Notes: a model not told the origin generated them from the sequence alone. A stretch of DNA of 64,000 bases from Paenibacillus alkalitolerans (GCF_016482785.1 NZ_JAEMXM010000005.1:1-64000); one strand, 5' to 3'; positions 5,963 to 15,524 are shown, counted from the first letter of the stretch. Made by a program: numbers and translations.

Positions 5963-6278
5963 ATGGATTTGAGAAATCCTTCACTGGCTTACTTATTCGG
6001 TTTTATTCAGGCAGATGGTTCGCTGTCCGAGGAAACGAGGAATCGAGGCAGGTTGTCTATTGAGTTGCACTCAAAGGATCGTTCGATTCTTCAGGAGTTC
6101 AATCAACTGATTGCTTGTTCTACGCTGAATGAAAAAGATCGAAGGTCGAAAGAAATGGACCCCTGAGGAGGATGAGTACATTTTGTCTCATACAATTAAA
6201 GAAGCTTCTGATCATTTAAAGCGTACTCAGCGAAGCATAACTCTTAGACGTTGGAGACTTCGTAATAGTAACAACAAG
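5963..6278 (+). pseudogene. LAGLIDADG homing endonuclease, internally deleted
   Basis: The ATG at 5963 follows AAGGAGA. The first frame reads MDLRNPSLAYLFGFIQADGS, a LAGLIDADG motif (LAYLFGFIQADG), and continues to about residue 55 before shifting and stopping at 6166. A second frame from about 6129 carries WTPEEDEYILSHTIKEASDH and QRSITLRRWRL, matching the C-terminal DNA-binding helix-turn-helix of intron-encoded endonucleases. Intact relatives have roughly 200 or more residues with a second LAGLIDADG motif; that middle part is missing, so the enzyme should be inactive. The C-terminal frame has no stop before the 3' splice site and reads straight into exon 2 of rtcB. Confidence 0.85.
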
Positions 6279-7112
6279 GGAAACCATTTTATCGAGCTTC
6301 AACATCTTGAGATCGCCGATGAATCGCGCAAAACCGCCGAACGGTGGGGACTTTTTGACGGACAGGTTATAGTCATGATTCATTCCGGCTCCCGCGCGTG
6401 GGGAGGAACGATCGGTCAGGAGAATACGAAGGAATTCAAGGCTTATATGCAAGCTTGGGGTGTGGGCGGCGCCGATCCGAACTTGGTGTACGCTCCGATC
6501 AACACACCGGCCGGAGAGAAGTACATTACCCAAATGTACTCGGCGCTCAACTGCGCAGTTGTGAATCGGCACATGATCGCTTATGGCGTCCTGCAAGCGT
6601 TCAGGGACATCTTCGGGTCCGATTTTCAGATGCCCCTGCTGTATGACTTGATGCATAACTACGCCTTGAAAGAATTTCACCGGAACCGCCCGATGATGGT
6701 TCACCGCAAAGGCGCGACCAGAGCGCTGCCGCCGGGACACTTCTTGAATCCAGCTCCTTATAAAGAGAGCGGCCATCCGGTTATCATACCGGGGTCGATG
6801 GGTACGGCAAGCTACTTGCTGGTCGGTCGTCCGGAAGGGGAGAAGAACTTCTACTCCGTATGTCACGGCGCCGGTCGTGTGCGATCGCGCTCCGCCACCA
6901 AGCAGCTGGTGACCGTCGATGAATTCGCAAGCTCCATGCGGGTCGGGGAGGACGACGAAATTCTCGTCAACCATCGCTCGCTCCAAACGATTCTGGACGA
7001 ATGCCCGCAAGCGTACAAGGACATCGACCAAATCATCGATTCCATCACAGGTGCTGAGCTCGCGTCCATTGTTGCCAAATGCCATCCGATGGTCGCCGTT
7101 AAAGGCGTATAA
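6279..7112 (+). CDS. rtcB: RtcB RNA-splicing ligase, exon 2
   Basis: Remaining 277 codons of rtcB. It begins GNHFIEL, whose His is a metal ligand once joined to exon 1. Further motifs: MIHSGSRAWG, the segment LMHNYALKEFH, the guanylylated-histidine region VHRKGATRALPPG, IIPGSMGTASY, and the C-terminal CHGAGR. These are the catalytic signatures of RtcB, with the His that carries GMP preserved, so the ligase is expected to be active if the intron splices. Unspliced mRNA could at most yield a fusion of the endonuclease tail with this part. The gene is followed 48 bp later by ykuK. Confidence 0.93.
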   Translation, partial: GNHFIELQHLEIADESRKTAERWGLFDGQVIVMIHSGSRAWGGTIGQENTKEFKAYMQAWGVGGADPNLVYAPINTPAGEKYITQMYSALNCAVVNRHMIAYGVLQAFRDIFGSDFQMPLLYDLMHNYALKEFHRNRPMMVHRKGATRALPPGHFLNPAPYKESGHPVIIPGSMGTASYLLVGRPEGEKNFYSVCHGAGRVRSRSATKQLVTVDEFASSMRVGEDDEILVNHRSLQTILDECPQAYKDIDQIIDSITGAELASIVAKCHPMVAVKGV

Positions 7113-7160
7113 CCTTACAGATGAAAGGAAGAAGCCAACCTTGCGTTTCAGGTGAATCCC

Positions 7161-7748
7161 ATGAAGAGACAAAGACGACAATTCCCATTGATTCATGAAA
7201 TGGAGTTCCACAACCTATCGGAAAGGAATCTCAGCATCGAGGATGTATTCATACGGATTGCCCGGTTTATGGCTCAAGATCCGCGAGCGGTTTACAACAT
7301 CATAGTCGCTACCGACGCGCAGTGTCATACCGGTCACACGGTTTTTGACACCTGCATCGTTTCGCACCGAGTCGGAAAGTGTGCATGGGTCTGTTACCGG
7401 AGGGTCATCCTCCCGAGAGAGATTAATTCCGTTAAAGAGAAGCTGTCACTGGAAACAAGCTTCAGCCAAGAGATTGCGGCTTTGTTCGATAACGGCAGAC
7501 GAAACATGTTGGAAGATATCATTCTCCCATATATAGACCAAGGTGCCGACATCAAATACTTTGTCGATATTGATGCCGGTACGGACACGATCAAAAACAA
7601 AACGGCCGCTTATGTATCCGAAATGGTGGAAAGGGTGGAATCGATGGGTTTGACGGCTCGGGTGAAACCTGAAGCTGCAATGGTGGGGTTGGTGGATCGA
7701 AAGACGAAACAACCGTACAGGTTCAAAATTTCCGCAACCGCTACGTAA
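7161..7748 (+). CDS. ykuK: YkuK-family RNase H-like protein
   Basis: 195 residues from ATG 7161, preferred over a GTG at 7152 because AGGTG lies 6 nt before it. The sequence matches the YkuK (DUF458) family: IVATDAQCHTGHTVFDTCIV near the start (an Asp-containing first strand as in RNase H folds), YFVDIDAGTDTIKNKT in the middle and KPEAAMVGLVDRKTKQPYRF near the end. Function in Bacillus is not established; an RNase H-like fold is predicted. Its place after rtcB suggests shared transcription and possibly an RNA-processing role (inference). A small GGCGCC/GGCGCC hairpin follows at 7768-7784. Confidence 0.85.
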   Translation: MKRQRRQFPLIHEMEFHNLSERNLSIEDVFIRIARFMAQDPRAVYNIIVATDAQCHTGHTVFDTCIVSHRVGKCAWVCYRRVILPREINSVKEKLSLETSFSQEIAALFDNGRRNMLEDIILPYIDQGADIKYFVDIDAGTDTIKNKTAAYVSEMVERVESMGLTARVKPEAAMVGLVDRKTKQPYRFKISATAT

Positions 7749-7796
7749 ACGTCAAGAGGAATTGTATGGCGCCCGGAAGGCGCCCCTATGATTAGA

Positions 7797-8663
7797 TCAC
7801 CGCCTCTTACGAAACTGGTGCGGCGTAACGCCCATCCGGGCTTTGAAAAACTTGCAAAAATAGGAGCAATTCGTAATGCCGATTTCTTCAGCGATGAGGG
7901 AGATCGGCTTATTTGTCGTGGTCAACAGCATAACGGCTTGATGAAGCCTTCGTGCAGCGATGTATTCCGTGATGCTTACGCCGATGGCTTCTTTGAACAG
8001 GTGCGACAGATGATAAGGGGACAAGTGAAGCGCTTTGGCCATCGTTTCCAAACGGAAAGGTTCGGCATAATGGGCTTCTATCCATCTCAATACATGTTCC
8101 GCTTGATGGGTCTTACGCGTACCGGCCGGGGTATGATGATCCTTTTGCATATGCCAAATCCGCTTGAGACAACGAAACAGTGCAACGATAAAAAGCGAAA
8201 TTTCCTCGAGCTCGTCTTTCTTGGATAGCGATGAGGATCTTTGATCCATGCTTTGAAACACGTTTATCAGTTCGGAGTGGTTTTCCAGCCCATAAATGCA
8301 CGGCGTTGAAAGCTTACCTAAATAAATATGTTTATAGAAGTCATAAAGGGCAGGCCACTGTTCGAAAAAGGTTTCAAACATCGCGGGTTCGAAAGTGGCG
8401 AGAGAGCGTTCGAACGAATGGCCATGCGAGTAATCCAGTTGAAGATGATGCAGCTGGTAGGGCTGAAATACGCATAGCATGCCGGAAGAGATCTCGTATC
8501 TGGTGTTGTTGACTACCATCGTTCCTCTGCCTTCGTGTATGTACAATATTTCGATCCCTTGGTGGGCATGAAAGGTTTCCTTAAACTCATTGTCAACATT
8601 GATACGTCTGTATGCGAAATAAAGGGGAACGTCGGTAAAATTGTGGTATCCGCTAGCCGCCAT
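7797..8663 (-). CDS. AraC-family regulator with cupin sensor domain
   Basis: 288 residues from the ATG at 8663 (MAASGYHNF), chosen because AGGAGT lies 9-10 nt upstream; the longer TTG start at 8705 lacks one. The N-terminal cupin shows FHAHQGIEILYIHEGRGTMV and LCVFQPYQLHHLQLDYSHGH. Two AraC helix-turn-helix units follow: LSPYHLSHLFKEAIGVSITE and CSYFCKFFKARMGVTPHQF. Divergent from the oxidoreductase at 8815, its probable target; both would share the 8664-8814 control region. A degraded copy of its last 86 bp recurs at 28914-28999. Confidence 0.9.
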   Translation of the reverse strand: MAASGYHNFTDVPLYFAYRRINVDNEFKETFHAHQGIEILYIHEGRGTMVVNNTRYEISSGMLCVFQPYQLHHLQLDYSHGHSFERSLATFEPAMFETFFEQWPALYDFYKHIYLGKLSTPCIYGLENHSELINVFQSMDQRSSSLSKKDELEEISLFIVALFRCLKRIWHMQKDHHTPAGTRKTHQAEHVLRWIEAHYAEPFRLETMAKALHLSPYHLSHLFKEAIGVSITEYIAARRLHQAVMLLTTTNKPISLIAEEIGITNCSYFCKFFKARMGVTPHQFRKRR

Positions 8664-8814
8664 ATGTTCCGTACTCCTATCCCGTCCGATGGATGATATC
8701 CGCAACGCAGCGTTATATTTATCGCAATCTGTGAAAACAAATGTTTCTTCATTATAAGTTTAGTTATATCAACATAGCAATGAAATCGCTGACAATTACG
8801 GGGGGACTCAATTC

Positions 8815-9793
8815 ATGTTAAAAGTTGCGGTCATCGGTGCGGGTTCGATCTCAGGGGCACATATAGACGGGTATTTGCGGTTCGGTTCGAGGTGCGAAGT
8901 TGTTGCGGTTTCGGATATATACGTCGAGAAGGCGCAAGAAAAGATCAACCGGTATGGCCTCCGGGCAGCAGCCGTGAAGGATTACAGGGAACTGCTCGAC
9001 AAAGATATCGATTTGGTTTCGGTGTGCACGCCTCCTTATACCCATGCGCCGATAACGGTTGATTTTCTCCGTGCCGGTAAACATGTCATCGTCGAGAAGC
9101 CGATGGCGTCATCGCTACAAGAGTGCGATTTGATGAACGAAGCGGCGCGGACGAGCGGGAAGATCCTGTCTGTCGTGGCTCAAAACCGCTTCAAAACGCC
9201 GATCATGAATCTAAAATCGATTTTGGAACCGGTCTGACCGGTCCGATCGTCCATGCACAGGCAGACTCCTTATGGTGGAGGGGGCACTCCTATTACGACC
9301 TCTGGTGGCGCGGCACGTGGGAGAAGGAGGGCGGCGGCTGCACCTTAAATCATGCGGTTCATCACATCGACGCTTTGCTGTGGATGATGGGCCAACCGAG
9401 TGAACTGCTCGCGGTAATGAGCAATGTATCGCACGATAACGCGGAAGTGGAGGATTTGTCGGTTGCGATCCTGCGTTATCCGGGCGGGGCACTGGCGCAA
9501 ATTACGAGCTCCGTCGTCCATCATGGAGAGGAGCAGCAGCTGATTTTTCAGGGGACGAACGCCCGTGTATCAGCTCCTTGGCGCACGGACAAGTGGATAA
9601 CGTACTTACCGCAATTGAAACCGGCGCTCCCATTCTGATCGATGGAGAGAGCGGACGCCGTACGTTGGAGTTGATTGTAGCCATTTATAAATCAGCCAGC
9701 CTCGGCCAAAACGTAAAGTTTCCGATCGGTCCGGATGATCCGTTCTATACGCGTGAGGGGATGCAGGTGCACGTCACTCGTTTTTACGAGAAG
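8815..9793 (+). pseudogene. Gfo/Idh/MocA oxidoreductase, frameshifted and internally deleted
   Basis: Starts MLKVAVIGAGSISGAHIDGY, a Rossmann NAD(P) site, and keeps the family motif VIVEKPMASS near residue 95. The frame ends at a TGA at 9237 (LKSILEPV), while homology continues in another frame (FGTGLTGPIVHAQADSLWWR), so one frameshift lies near 9213-9230. About 110 bp are missing near 9580 relative to the copy at 29003-29500, changing frame again. The remaining C-terminus (VDNVLTAIETGAPILIDGES) runs on without stop into a histidine kinase fragment. An active enzyme would oxidise or epimerise a sugar or inositol; this copy cannot. GGGGGA precedes the ATG. Confidence 0.88.
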
Positions 9794-10507
9794 GCCCGAA
9801 GCATCGCGACAATGTCTGGACAACTCCAACGAATCGAGAACATGCGCCAACAGTTCGTTTCCAATGTGTCGCATGAATTTCAGTCGCCGTTAACTTCGAT
9901 CAAAGGTTTTTCCGCCGAACTTGCCAATGATGGCCTCTCCCCGGACAATCGCAAACGTTATGCGGAAATTGTGACGCTCGAATGCGAACGGTTATCCCGT
10001 CTAAGCGAGGATTTGCTGAAACTGGCGTCGCTGGATGCCGAACAATACCCGCACAGGCCGAACCTTTTCCGTCTGGACGAACAACTGCGACAGGTGTTAA
10101 TCGCGGTCGAACCGATCTGGTCCGATAAGTTGCTGCACGTAGAAGTGATGTTGGATAAAGTTCAGATTACAGCGGATTCAGATCTGTTATATCAGGTATG
10201 GTTGAATTTGCTCTCTAACAGCATTAAGTTCACCCTTACGGGAGGAACGATTCGGATTTCGCTTACTCGAAGAGGCGGAGATGCCAATGTTTGTATCACC
10301 GACACAGGCATCGGCATCCCCGAACAGCATCTTGATCGTATCTTCGAACGGTTTTACAAGGCGGACCGCTCCCGAAACCGCAATACCCCGGGCAGCGGGC
10401 TCGGTCTGTCCATCGTCCAGAGCATCGTAACGCTTCACGGCGGACGGATTCAGGTTCGAAGCGAGCCTGGCAAAGGTACGGAGGTGACGGTATCGCTGCC
10501 CTGCTGA
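9794..10507 (+). pseudogene. Sensor histidine kinase, C-terminal fragment fused to oxidoreductase tail
   Basis: About 237 codons of an OmpR-class kinase: the end of HAMP (MSGQLQRIENM), H box SNVSHEFQSPLTSIKGF, N box LLSNSIKFT, G1 DTGIGIPE, F box FERFYKADRS and G2 GSGLGLSI. All ATP-binding motifs are intact. The sensor, both membrane helices and most of HAMP are lost; the frame is continuous with the preceding oxidoreductase remnant (open from at least 9578). No partner response regulator is nearby. It converges with the RND pump gene 3 bp away, which such a kinase may once have controlled. Confidence 0.85.
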
Positions 10508-10510
10508 ACA

Positions 10511-13126
10511 TCATCGAAGGGTTGCAGACCATCTGCGATATTTTCCGAACATCGAATAAAGAACCGGGACTACGATCAGTGTGAGCACCGTAGACGTCGT
10601 CATCCCTCCGATCACCGTTACGGCAAGTCCGCGCGAAATGAGTCCGCCTGTTTCTGAAATGGCGAGGGGAAGCAGCCCGCATATCGTGGCGCAAGCGGTC
10701 ATAAGGATCGGACGCAGCCGGATTTTGGCCCCTTCTATAATGGCGTTTTCCAGGTCGACGCCCGCTTTCCGGTTCGCCTCCACACGGTCCAGCAATACGA
10801 TCGCATTCGTCACAACGATACCGAGCAGCATCAGCATTCCTACGAGAGAACTGATCGACAGCGATTGTCCAGTCAGATAAAGTCCGGCAAGAACGCCAGT
10901 CGGGACGAATACAAGTGAGCTCAGGATGATTACAGGCGTCAGTACGCCCCCGAACGTTACGCTTAAAATGATGAAGATCAATCCGACAGACGCCCCCATC
11001 GCCACGAACAGATCGGTGAATCCGTCCTGTACATCTTCGGCTCCTCCGCCGACGGCGATTTCCACGCTGTTCGGCATAGGCAGCGTACTAAGATCGGCTT
11101 CCACTTCAGCTGTGATGTCCTTGTTTCCCCTCATATCTGCCGAAACTACCGCGTATGTCCTTCCATTCAACCGGTGAACCGTCGCGAGTTCTTCCGATAC
11201 GGAGGCTTCAACGACGTCTCCGATTCCGGTTGTTCCAACTGATGTTCTCACATTCTTCAAGGATTCGTTTTGCATCATGTAATGTTCGACTTGTCGGGCT
11301 GCTTCCGACAGTTCCCGCATATTCTCGGAGAACAGCGTGACCGTAATGTTCTCTCCGGTCGGCGGTCCGAATTCGATGTCTTCGCGGATGCCGACTTGTA
11401 CACCCGGATATAAGCGTTCCACGAATGCCGTCAATCGTACATCTAGACGATCCAGAAACTGTTCCGGGTCCGTTCCAGGCTTCGTGTGAATCAATATCTG
11501 GGCGATTTCCGGTTTCGGCAGCCCGTAATCAGCCGCTTCGGGATCCGTGGCCAAACCGATATATGCCGTATGGAAATCAACCTCGGGCCATTGGGTCAAA
11601 TGATCGCCGATCTCACCGGCGACTTCTTCTGTTTGCTCCAATTCGGTCTGAGCTGGAAGAGTAACGGTTGCTCTAAACACGGTTGTATCTGCATTAGGCA
11701 GGAAGGATACGCCGATCAACGGCACGAACAGGAACCCTCCCGCCGTCAACAAGATTGCCGCGCTAAGAACAACTCCCTTTCTTTTCAAACAATGGCGAAG
11801 CCATTTCTCATAAGTGTTACTGCTCTTCTGTTTGCGTTTCTCGGATTTGACTTTGTTCAGCAAGCGGCTTCCGAATAACGGAATAACGGCGACGGATACG
11901 AGCAACGAGTTGAGTACGGCAGCGGCAGCCGTAACGGCGAACGGACGGAACATCTCGCCGGCGAGGCCGCCAACCAGCCCGAGCGGCACGAAAACGACGA
12001 CGGCAACAAAAGTGGATGATGCGATCGCGCCGATGACTTCCTGGATGGCTTTAAGCGATGTTTCGTTGCGAGACATGCTGTCTCCATTTACGGCTCTCCA
12101 TCGGTAGATATTCTCAATGGCGACGATGCTGTCGTCGACGATCCTGCCGACGGAAACCGCTAACGCCCCCAGAGTCATAATATTAAGGGTGTAATTCGTG
12201 TAATCGAGAAGCATGATGGTGGCCATAAGCGATAATGGCAACGAGAGGATGGCGATGATGGTTGCGCGAATGTTCCGCAGAAATAAAAAGATGATTAGGA
12301 CGGTAAATAGAGCTCCGTATACGCCTTCTCTCATCATGGTATCGACCGAAAGCCGGGCTTGTTGGCCTTTGTCCGACAAGACTTGAATGTCAAATGCGCC
12401 CGCGTCCTTATATTCTTGCAGTACTTTGGCAGCCTGCCGGGTTAACTCGACGGTGTTGGCACCCCGTGCTTGAAAAATTTCAAGCGTGTAGCTTTCACGG
12501 TTATTGAATCGCGATCTTTCGTCGAGTACGATTGCCTGTTCGAATCGGGCGACATCCGACAGCTTGACCGGATTGCCTGATTCATCTCGTGCCGCCCCGA
12601 TTCCGATCACGTTGATCTTACCCGCACCCGGTATTTTTTCAAGTCTGGGCAAGATTTCATTCAGGAACAAGGTTCGGATTTCGTCCCCCATCCGCTCGCT
12701 TGTTACGGCAGCCGCATAAACCGGCTCCATGTCAAAGAACGCTTGATTGACCTGGACCGATACTTTGTCCGGCATCGAAACAGAGTCGATTGCATCCTGG
12801 ACTTCCAGGACGGCTTCCCTCATATCTTTCGTAAACGGATAACTGACTATAAATCCTGCTCCCTGATCGGTTGTCGTGCTCTCCACATTGTCGTATCCCT
12901 GCAAACGAAGCAATTGGCGCTCGATCGGTTCCGTGACAGCCTGTATGACGTCATCCGCGTTTGCCCCGGGATAGGAGACATGGACAACGACATCGTGTAC
13001 TTCAATATCCGGGAATTCGGTCACTTTCAGTTTGGAAAATGACCATAGCCCACCCGCCAGTACCATCATGCACAAAATGACGATGGCAGTACCGTTTCTC
13101 AGACTTGCTTTCATCAGAAAATTCAT
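10511..13126 (-). pseudogene. RND-family efflux pump (SwrC/AcrB-like), internal deletion
   Basis: 871 residues from the ATG at 13126 (AAGGAGAGG upstream), against about 1030-1060 for the family. N-terminal MNFLMKASLRNGTAIVILCM is the first membrane helix, followed by the porter domain (VSYPGANADDVIQAVTEPIE) and the TM4 proton-relay motif GRIVDDSIVAIENI with both Asp. The sequence jumps from PGAGKINVIGIG to ARDESGNPVKLSDVA, where relatives have roughly 120 more residues (inner porter and TolC-docking loop segment). The deletion is in frame, so a shortened protein may be made, but export activity is doubtful. Intact members use proton flow to expel lipopeptides, detergents or drugs. Confidence 0.8.
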
Positions 13127-13180
13127 ATTCTTCCTCTCCTTGTATTGTACTGAAGGTCGCAGTAGCAAGGATAGAAAGAA

Positions 13181-13214
13181 AATATGAACAGAATATGAAC
13201 GTGTAATGTTGAAC
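13181..13214. promoter_or_regulatory. Direct repeats upstream of the RND gene
   Basis: AATATGAAC occurs twice 11 bp apart (13181-13189, 13192-13200) with a third related TGTTGAAC at 13207-13214. One-turn-spaced direct repeats are typical OmpR-class response regulator sites, which fits the OmpR-class kinase remnant next door. Confidence 0.45.
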
Positions 13215-13350
13215 AAAGTCTCCATCGGCTGATTTAGGGAGCAGGCAGTTACGATTCGAAGTAATGAGTAAATATTAATGTAGACCCGTGATATCCGGAA
13301 AAAGTACCATTATCGCAGCGCTGACATTTTTCATATCCCGGGGTGAGGAA

Positions 13351-15160
13351 GTGTTAACAAGAATTGATCTTTTGAAAGATTGGAACGTCACGGGTCGGCA
13401 CAGCGAGCGCGGTTATGACTTGCAAGATTCAGTGAAACTGGAATATCCCGCACCGGCAAATGCGGTCGGCTGGTACCCGATCGGCTTTGAAAGAGGTAAC
13501 GATTCCGCTTTGGAGGCGATGGACTGGCATGCACTGAAGCTTCGTATCCGGACGCGGGCGGAGCAGACCGAAATATCGGTCAAAGCCAATTTTGCGGACA
13601 ACAGAAGTGTTGCTGCGAGACCCGATCTTCGGGCACGGCGAATTGCCGGAATATGAGTCCCAGTATGTGAAGAAGAACGCTTATGCGGATAACATCGGCA
13701 TTGCGATGCTGAGAAGCCAAACCGAAAACAGGGAGCAGAAGGATCAAATCCAAGCGGTCGTCCGTTACGGGTCGCACGGGTACGCGCACGGTCATTTCGA
13801 CCGGACGAATTTGTTGTCCGTCATGCGTTACGGCCGAAGCTTCTATAATCCGGAGCATGTTTGGTGGGGTTATCCGCATTTCATGTATAAATTTTATGTG
13901 CAAAATTCGATGACGAAAAACATGGTCGTCGTCGACGAGAAGCTGCAGGTGCCGAGCAATTCGAAGAGATTGTTGTTCTACAGCGGCAAGGCGCTGCAGG
14001 CGGCGGCGGTCGAAACAAATGAGCTTTCAGAGTTCACGGAGCCGATCGTGCAAAAGCGCGTCATGGGGGTAACCGACGACTATATCGTGTTGTTCGATTA
14101 TTTGAAGGGTGAGCGGGAGCATCAGTATGACAGCTTGTTCCAGATCAAAGGCTTTAAAGGCATACGGGCGGATGAGTTGGAGTACATGCGGCACACCAGC
14201 CAATTCACCGAGGATCCGCTTTCCGACGGCCAATTTATTCCGGACTGCAGCTGGTACCAAGTTCAAGGCACGAGTGCGGCAAGCTTCGAAACAATTTTCG
14301 GCGAGGGAGAAGACCTGCGCGGCACGCGTACATTCCATAATACACCGGGATCGTTGAAGAAGGACGTGCACACCGCATGGCCTCCGAAATCGGTGCAAAT
14401 CGTCGGCAGAGCCGCGGAGGATCACGGATATTACATCCCGCTGGAGTATAAGGTTGAGGCCGACGGCGAAGTAAAGGCTTCCGGCGGGTTCGGCTCATGG
14501 CTGCTTGCCGAAGGGACTTGCGACATCGATATTCGCGGTGCCCGGCAGCTCCGGCTGAAGGTGAGGAACGGCCCGATCTATACCGAACAAAAATATCCGA
14601 GGAAAACGAAGCAAGGACTGTTCTGGGGGGAGGCATGTGTCGTAACGGACGACGGGGCGAAAATCAATCTTAGCGAGCTTGCCCTGGTGTACGACAATGT
14701 CGATCAGGGACACGGCATCGGCAAAGATTACGAGGGCGGGCGCGTCACCATTATCGGGAACGAATATCCGCACGCCCTGCCGGCGAGCCCGGTCGACCAT
14801 GATCGAGAAGGCGTCATCACGGTTAGTCTTGCAGGATTGAATGCCGTGCGCTTCGTCGGCTTGATCGGCGCGGACGCTTTCCCTGGCGAAGAGGCGCAGC
14901 GGCGCATGACGTATGCGGTGAGAACATACGGCAAAATCGCAAGATATATTACGGTCATTGAACCGTTCGAAGCTCAAAGCGTGATCGATTCCGTGAAAGC
15001 GGCCGATGAAAATACGGTGGAAGTGAAGCTGAAGGACGGCAGAACGCAGATCATTACCGTCGGTCATATCGAAAGCGGCGACGTTTCCGTGCAATTGACG
15101 GAATACCGTGACGGATGCATCGTTCGCAAAGAGACGGCATCGGGTGTTGGTCTCCCATAA
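13351..15160 (+). pseudogene. Heparinase II/III-like protein, middle deleted
   Basis: A GTG at 13351 with GAGGAA upstream opens about 85 residues (VLTRIDLLKDWNVTGRHSER) resembling an N-terminal sugar-binding beta domain. The frame changes near 13600 and resumes as the C-terminal half, starting GHGELPEYESQYVKKNAYAD, with the heparinase-type motif YAHGHFDRTNLLSV and NMVVVDEKLQVPSNSKRLLF. Compared with the 1150-residue homologue at 33391, around 550 residues including the whole alpha-barrel are absent. The C-terminal part alone is 522 codons without stop. Inactive copy, inferred. Confidence 0.85.
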
Positions 15161-15166
15161 AATGTC

Positions 15167-15195
15167 TGTACAAATGTATTAGGATAGGCTATTCT
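15167..15195 (+). promoter_or_regulatory. Probable promoter of the cobalamin operon
   Basis: TGTACA, 17-bp spacer, TATTCT, ending about 30 bp upstream of the riboswitch. A moderate match to the SigA consensus. Confidence 0.45.
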
Positions 15196-15225
15196 TTTCT
15201 ATGTTTAAACTGAATATTGTAAAAG

Positions 15226-15412
15226 TGAAGTAGGTGTCCGATTCGTTCGAATCGTAACGAACGGACTTAATAGGGAAGTCGGTGAAAGTCCGACACGGTC
15301 CCGCCACTGTAAGAAGCATTTCAACCCCGTTTTCAACAGCAAATCGTCACTGGGCGTTACGCCCGGGAAGACGGAAAACGGGGGCTTCAAGTCAGGAGAC
15401 CTGCCTATTTCA
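15226..15412 (+). ncRNA. Cobalamin (AdoCbl) riboswitch
   Basis: Contains the invariant core GGGAAGTCGGTGAAAGTCCG...GGTCCCGCCACTGTAA and the B12 box GTCAGGAGACCTGCCT (15391-15406). The closing helix P1 pairs TGAAGTAGG (15226) with CCTATTTCA (15404). The riboswitch precedes an intrinsic terminator and the cobalt transporter/cobalamin operon, so bound cobalamin should favour termination. Confidence 0.96.
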
Positions 15413-15524
15413 TAGTAACACTGCGTCCTACGAGGAATAGGAAGGTGTCGGAATGTTTTTAACTGTTGATACAGCCCCAATTGTTTATCCGGTATGGGTG
15501 TCTGTACTTATCACCAAGTTAAAC

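Larger units (their letters stand above)
5677..6278 (+). ncRNA. Group I self-splicing intron in rtcB
   Basis: All core pairings can be drawn. P1: exon end GGTGGT (5671-5676) with guide GCCACC (5686-5691), leaving the obligatory U.G pair at the 5' splice site. P2: CTAGTAG/CTACTAG (5692-5711). P3: CTC-GTCC (5719-5725) with GGAC-TT-GAG (5790-5798). P4: ACGGGA (5729) with TTCCGT (5751). P5: AGC/GCT (5737, 5746). P6: GGG-AA-GCG with CGC-CCC (5757-5776). P7: GAGCA (5782) with TGCTC (5831). P8: CATCC/GGATG (5799-5824). P9: CTAACAC/GTGTTAG (5840-5862). P9.1: GGTTAG/CTAACC (5864-5884). The last nucleotide is G (6278), as required. Excision joins TLGG to GNHF exactly. The 3' third carries a degraded homing endonuclease gene. 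Confidence 0.9.

Noticed and set aside
5062-7112. Intein or group II intron in rtcB
   Set aside because: The insert is not in frame with exon 1 (stop at 5703), so not an intein. No domain V-like sequence or reverse transcriptase is present, while a complete group I helix set is.
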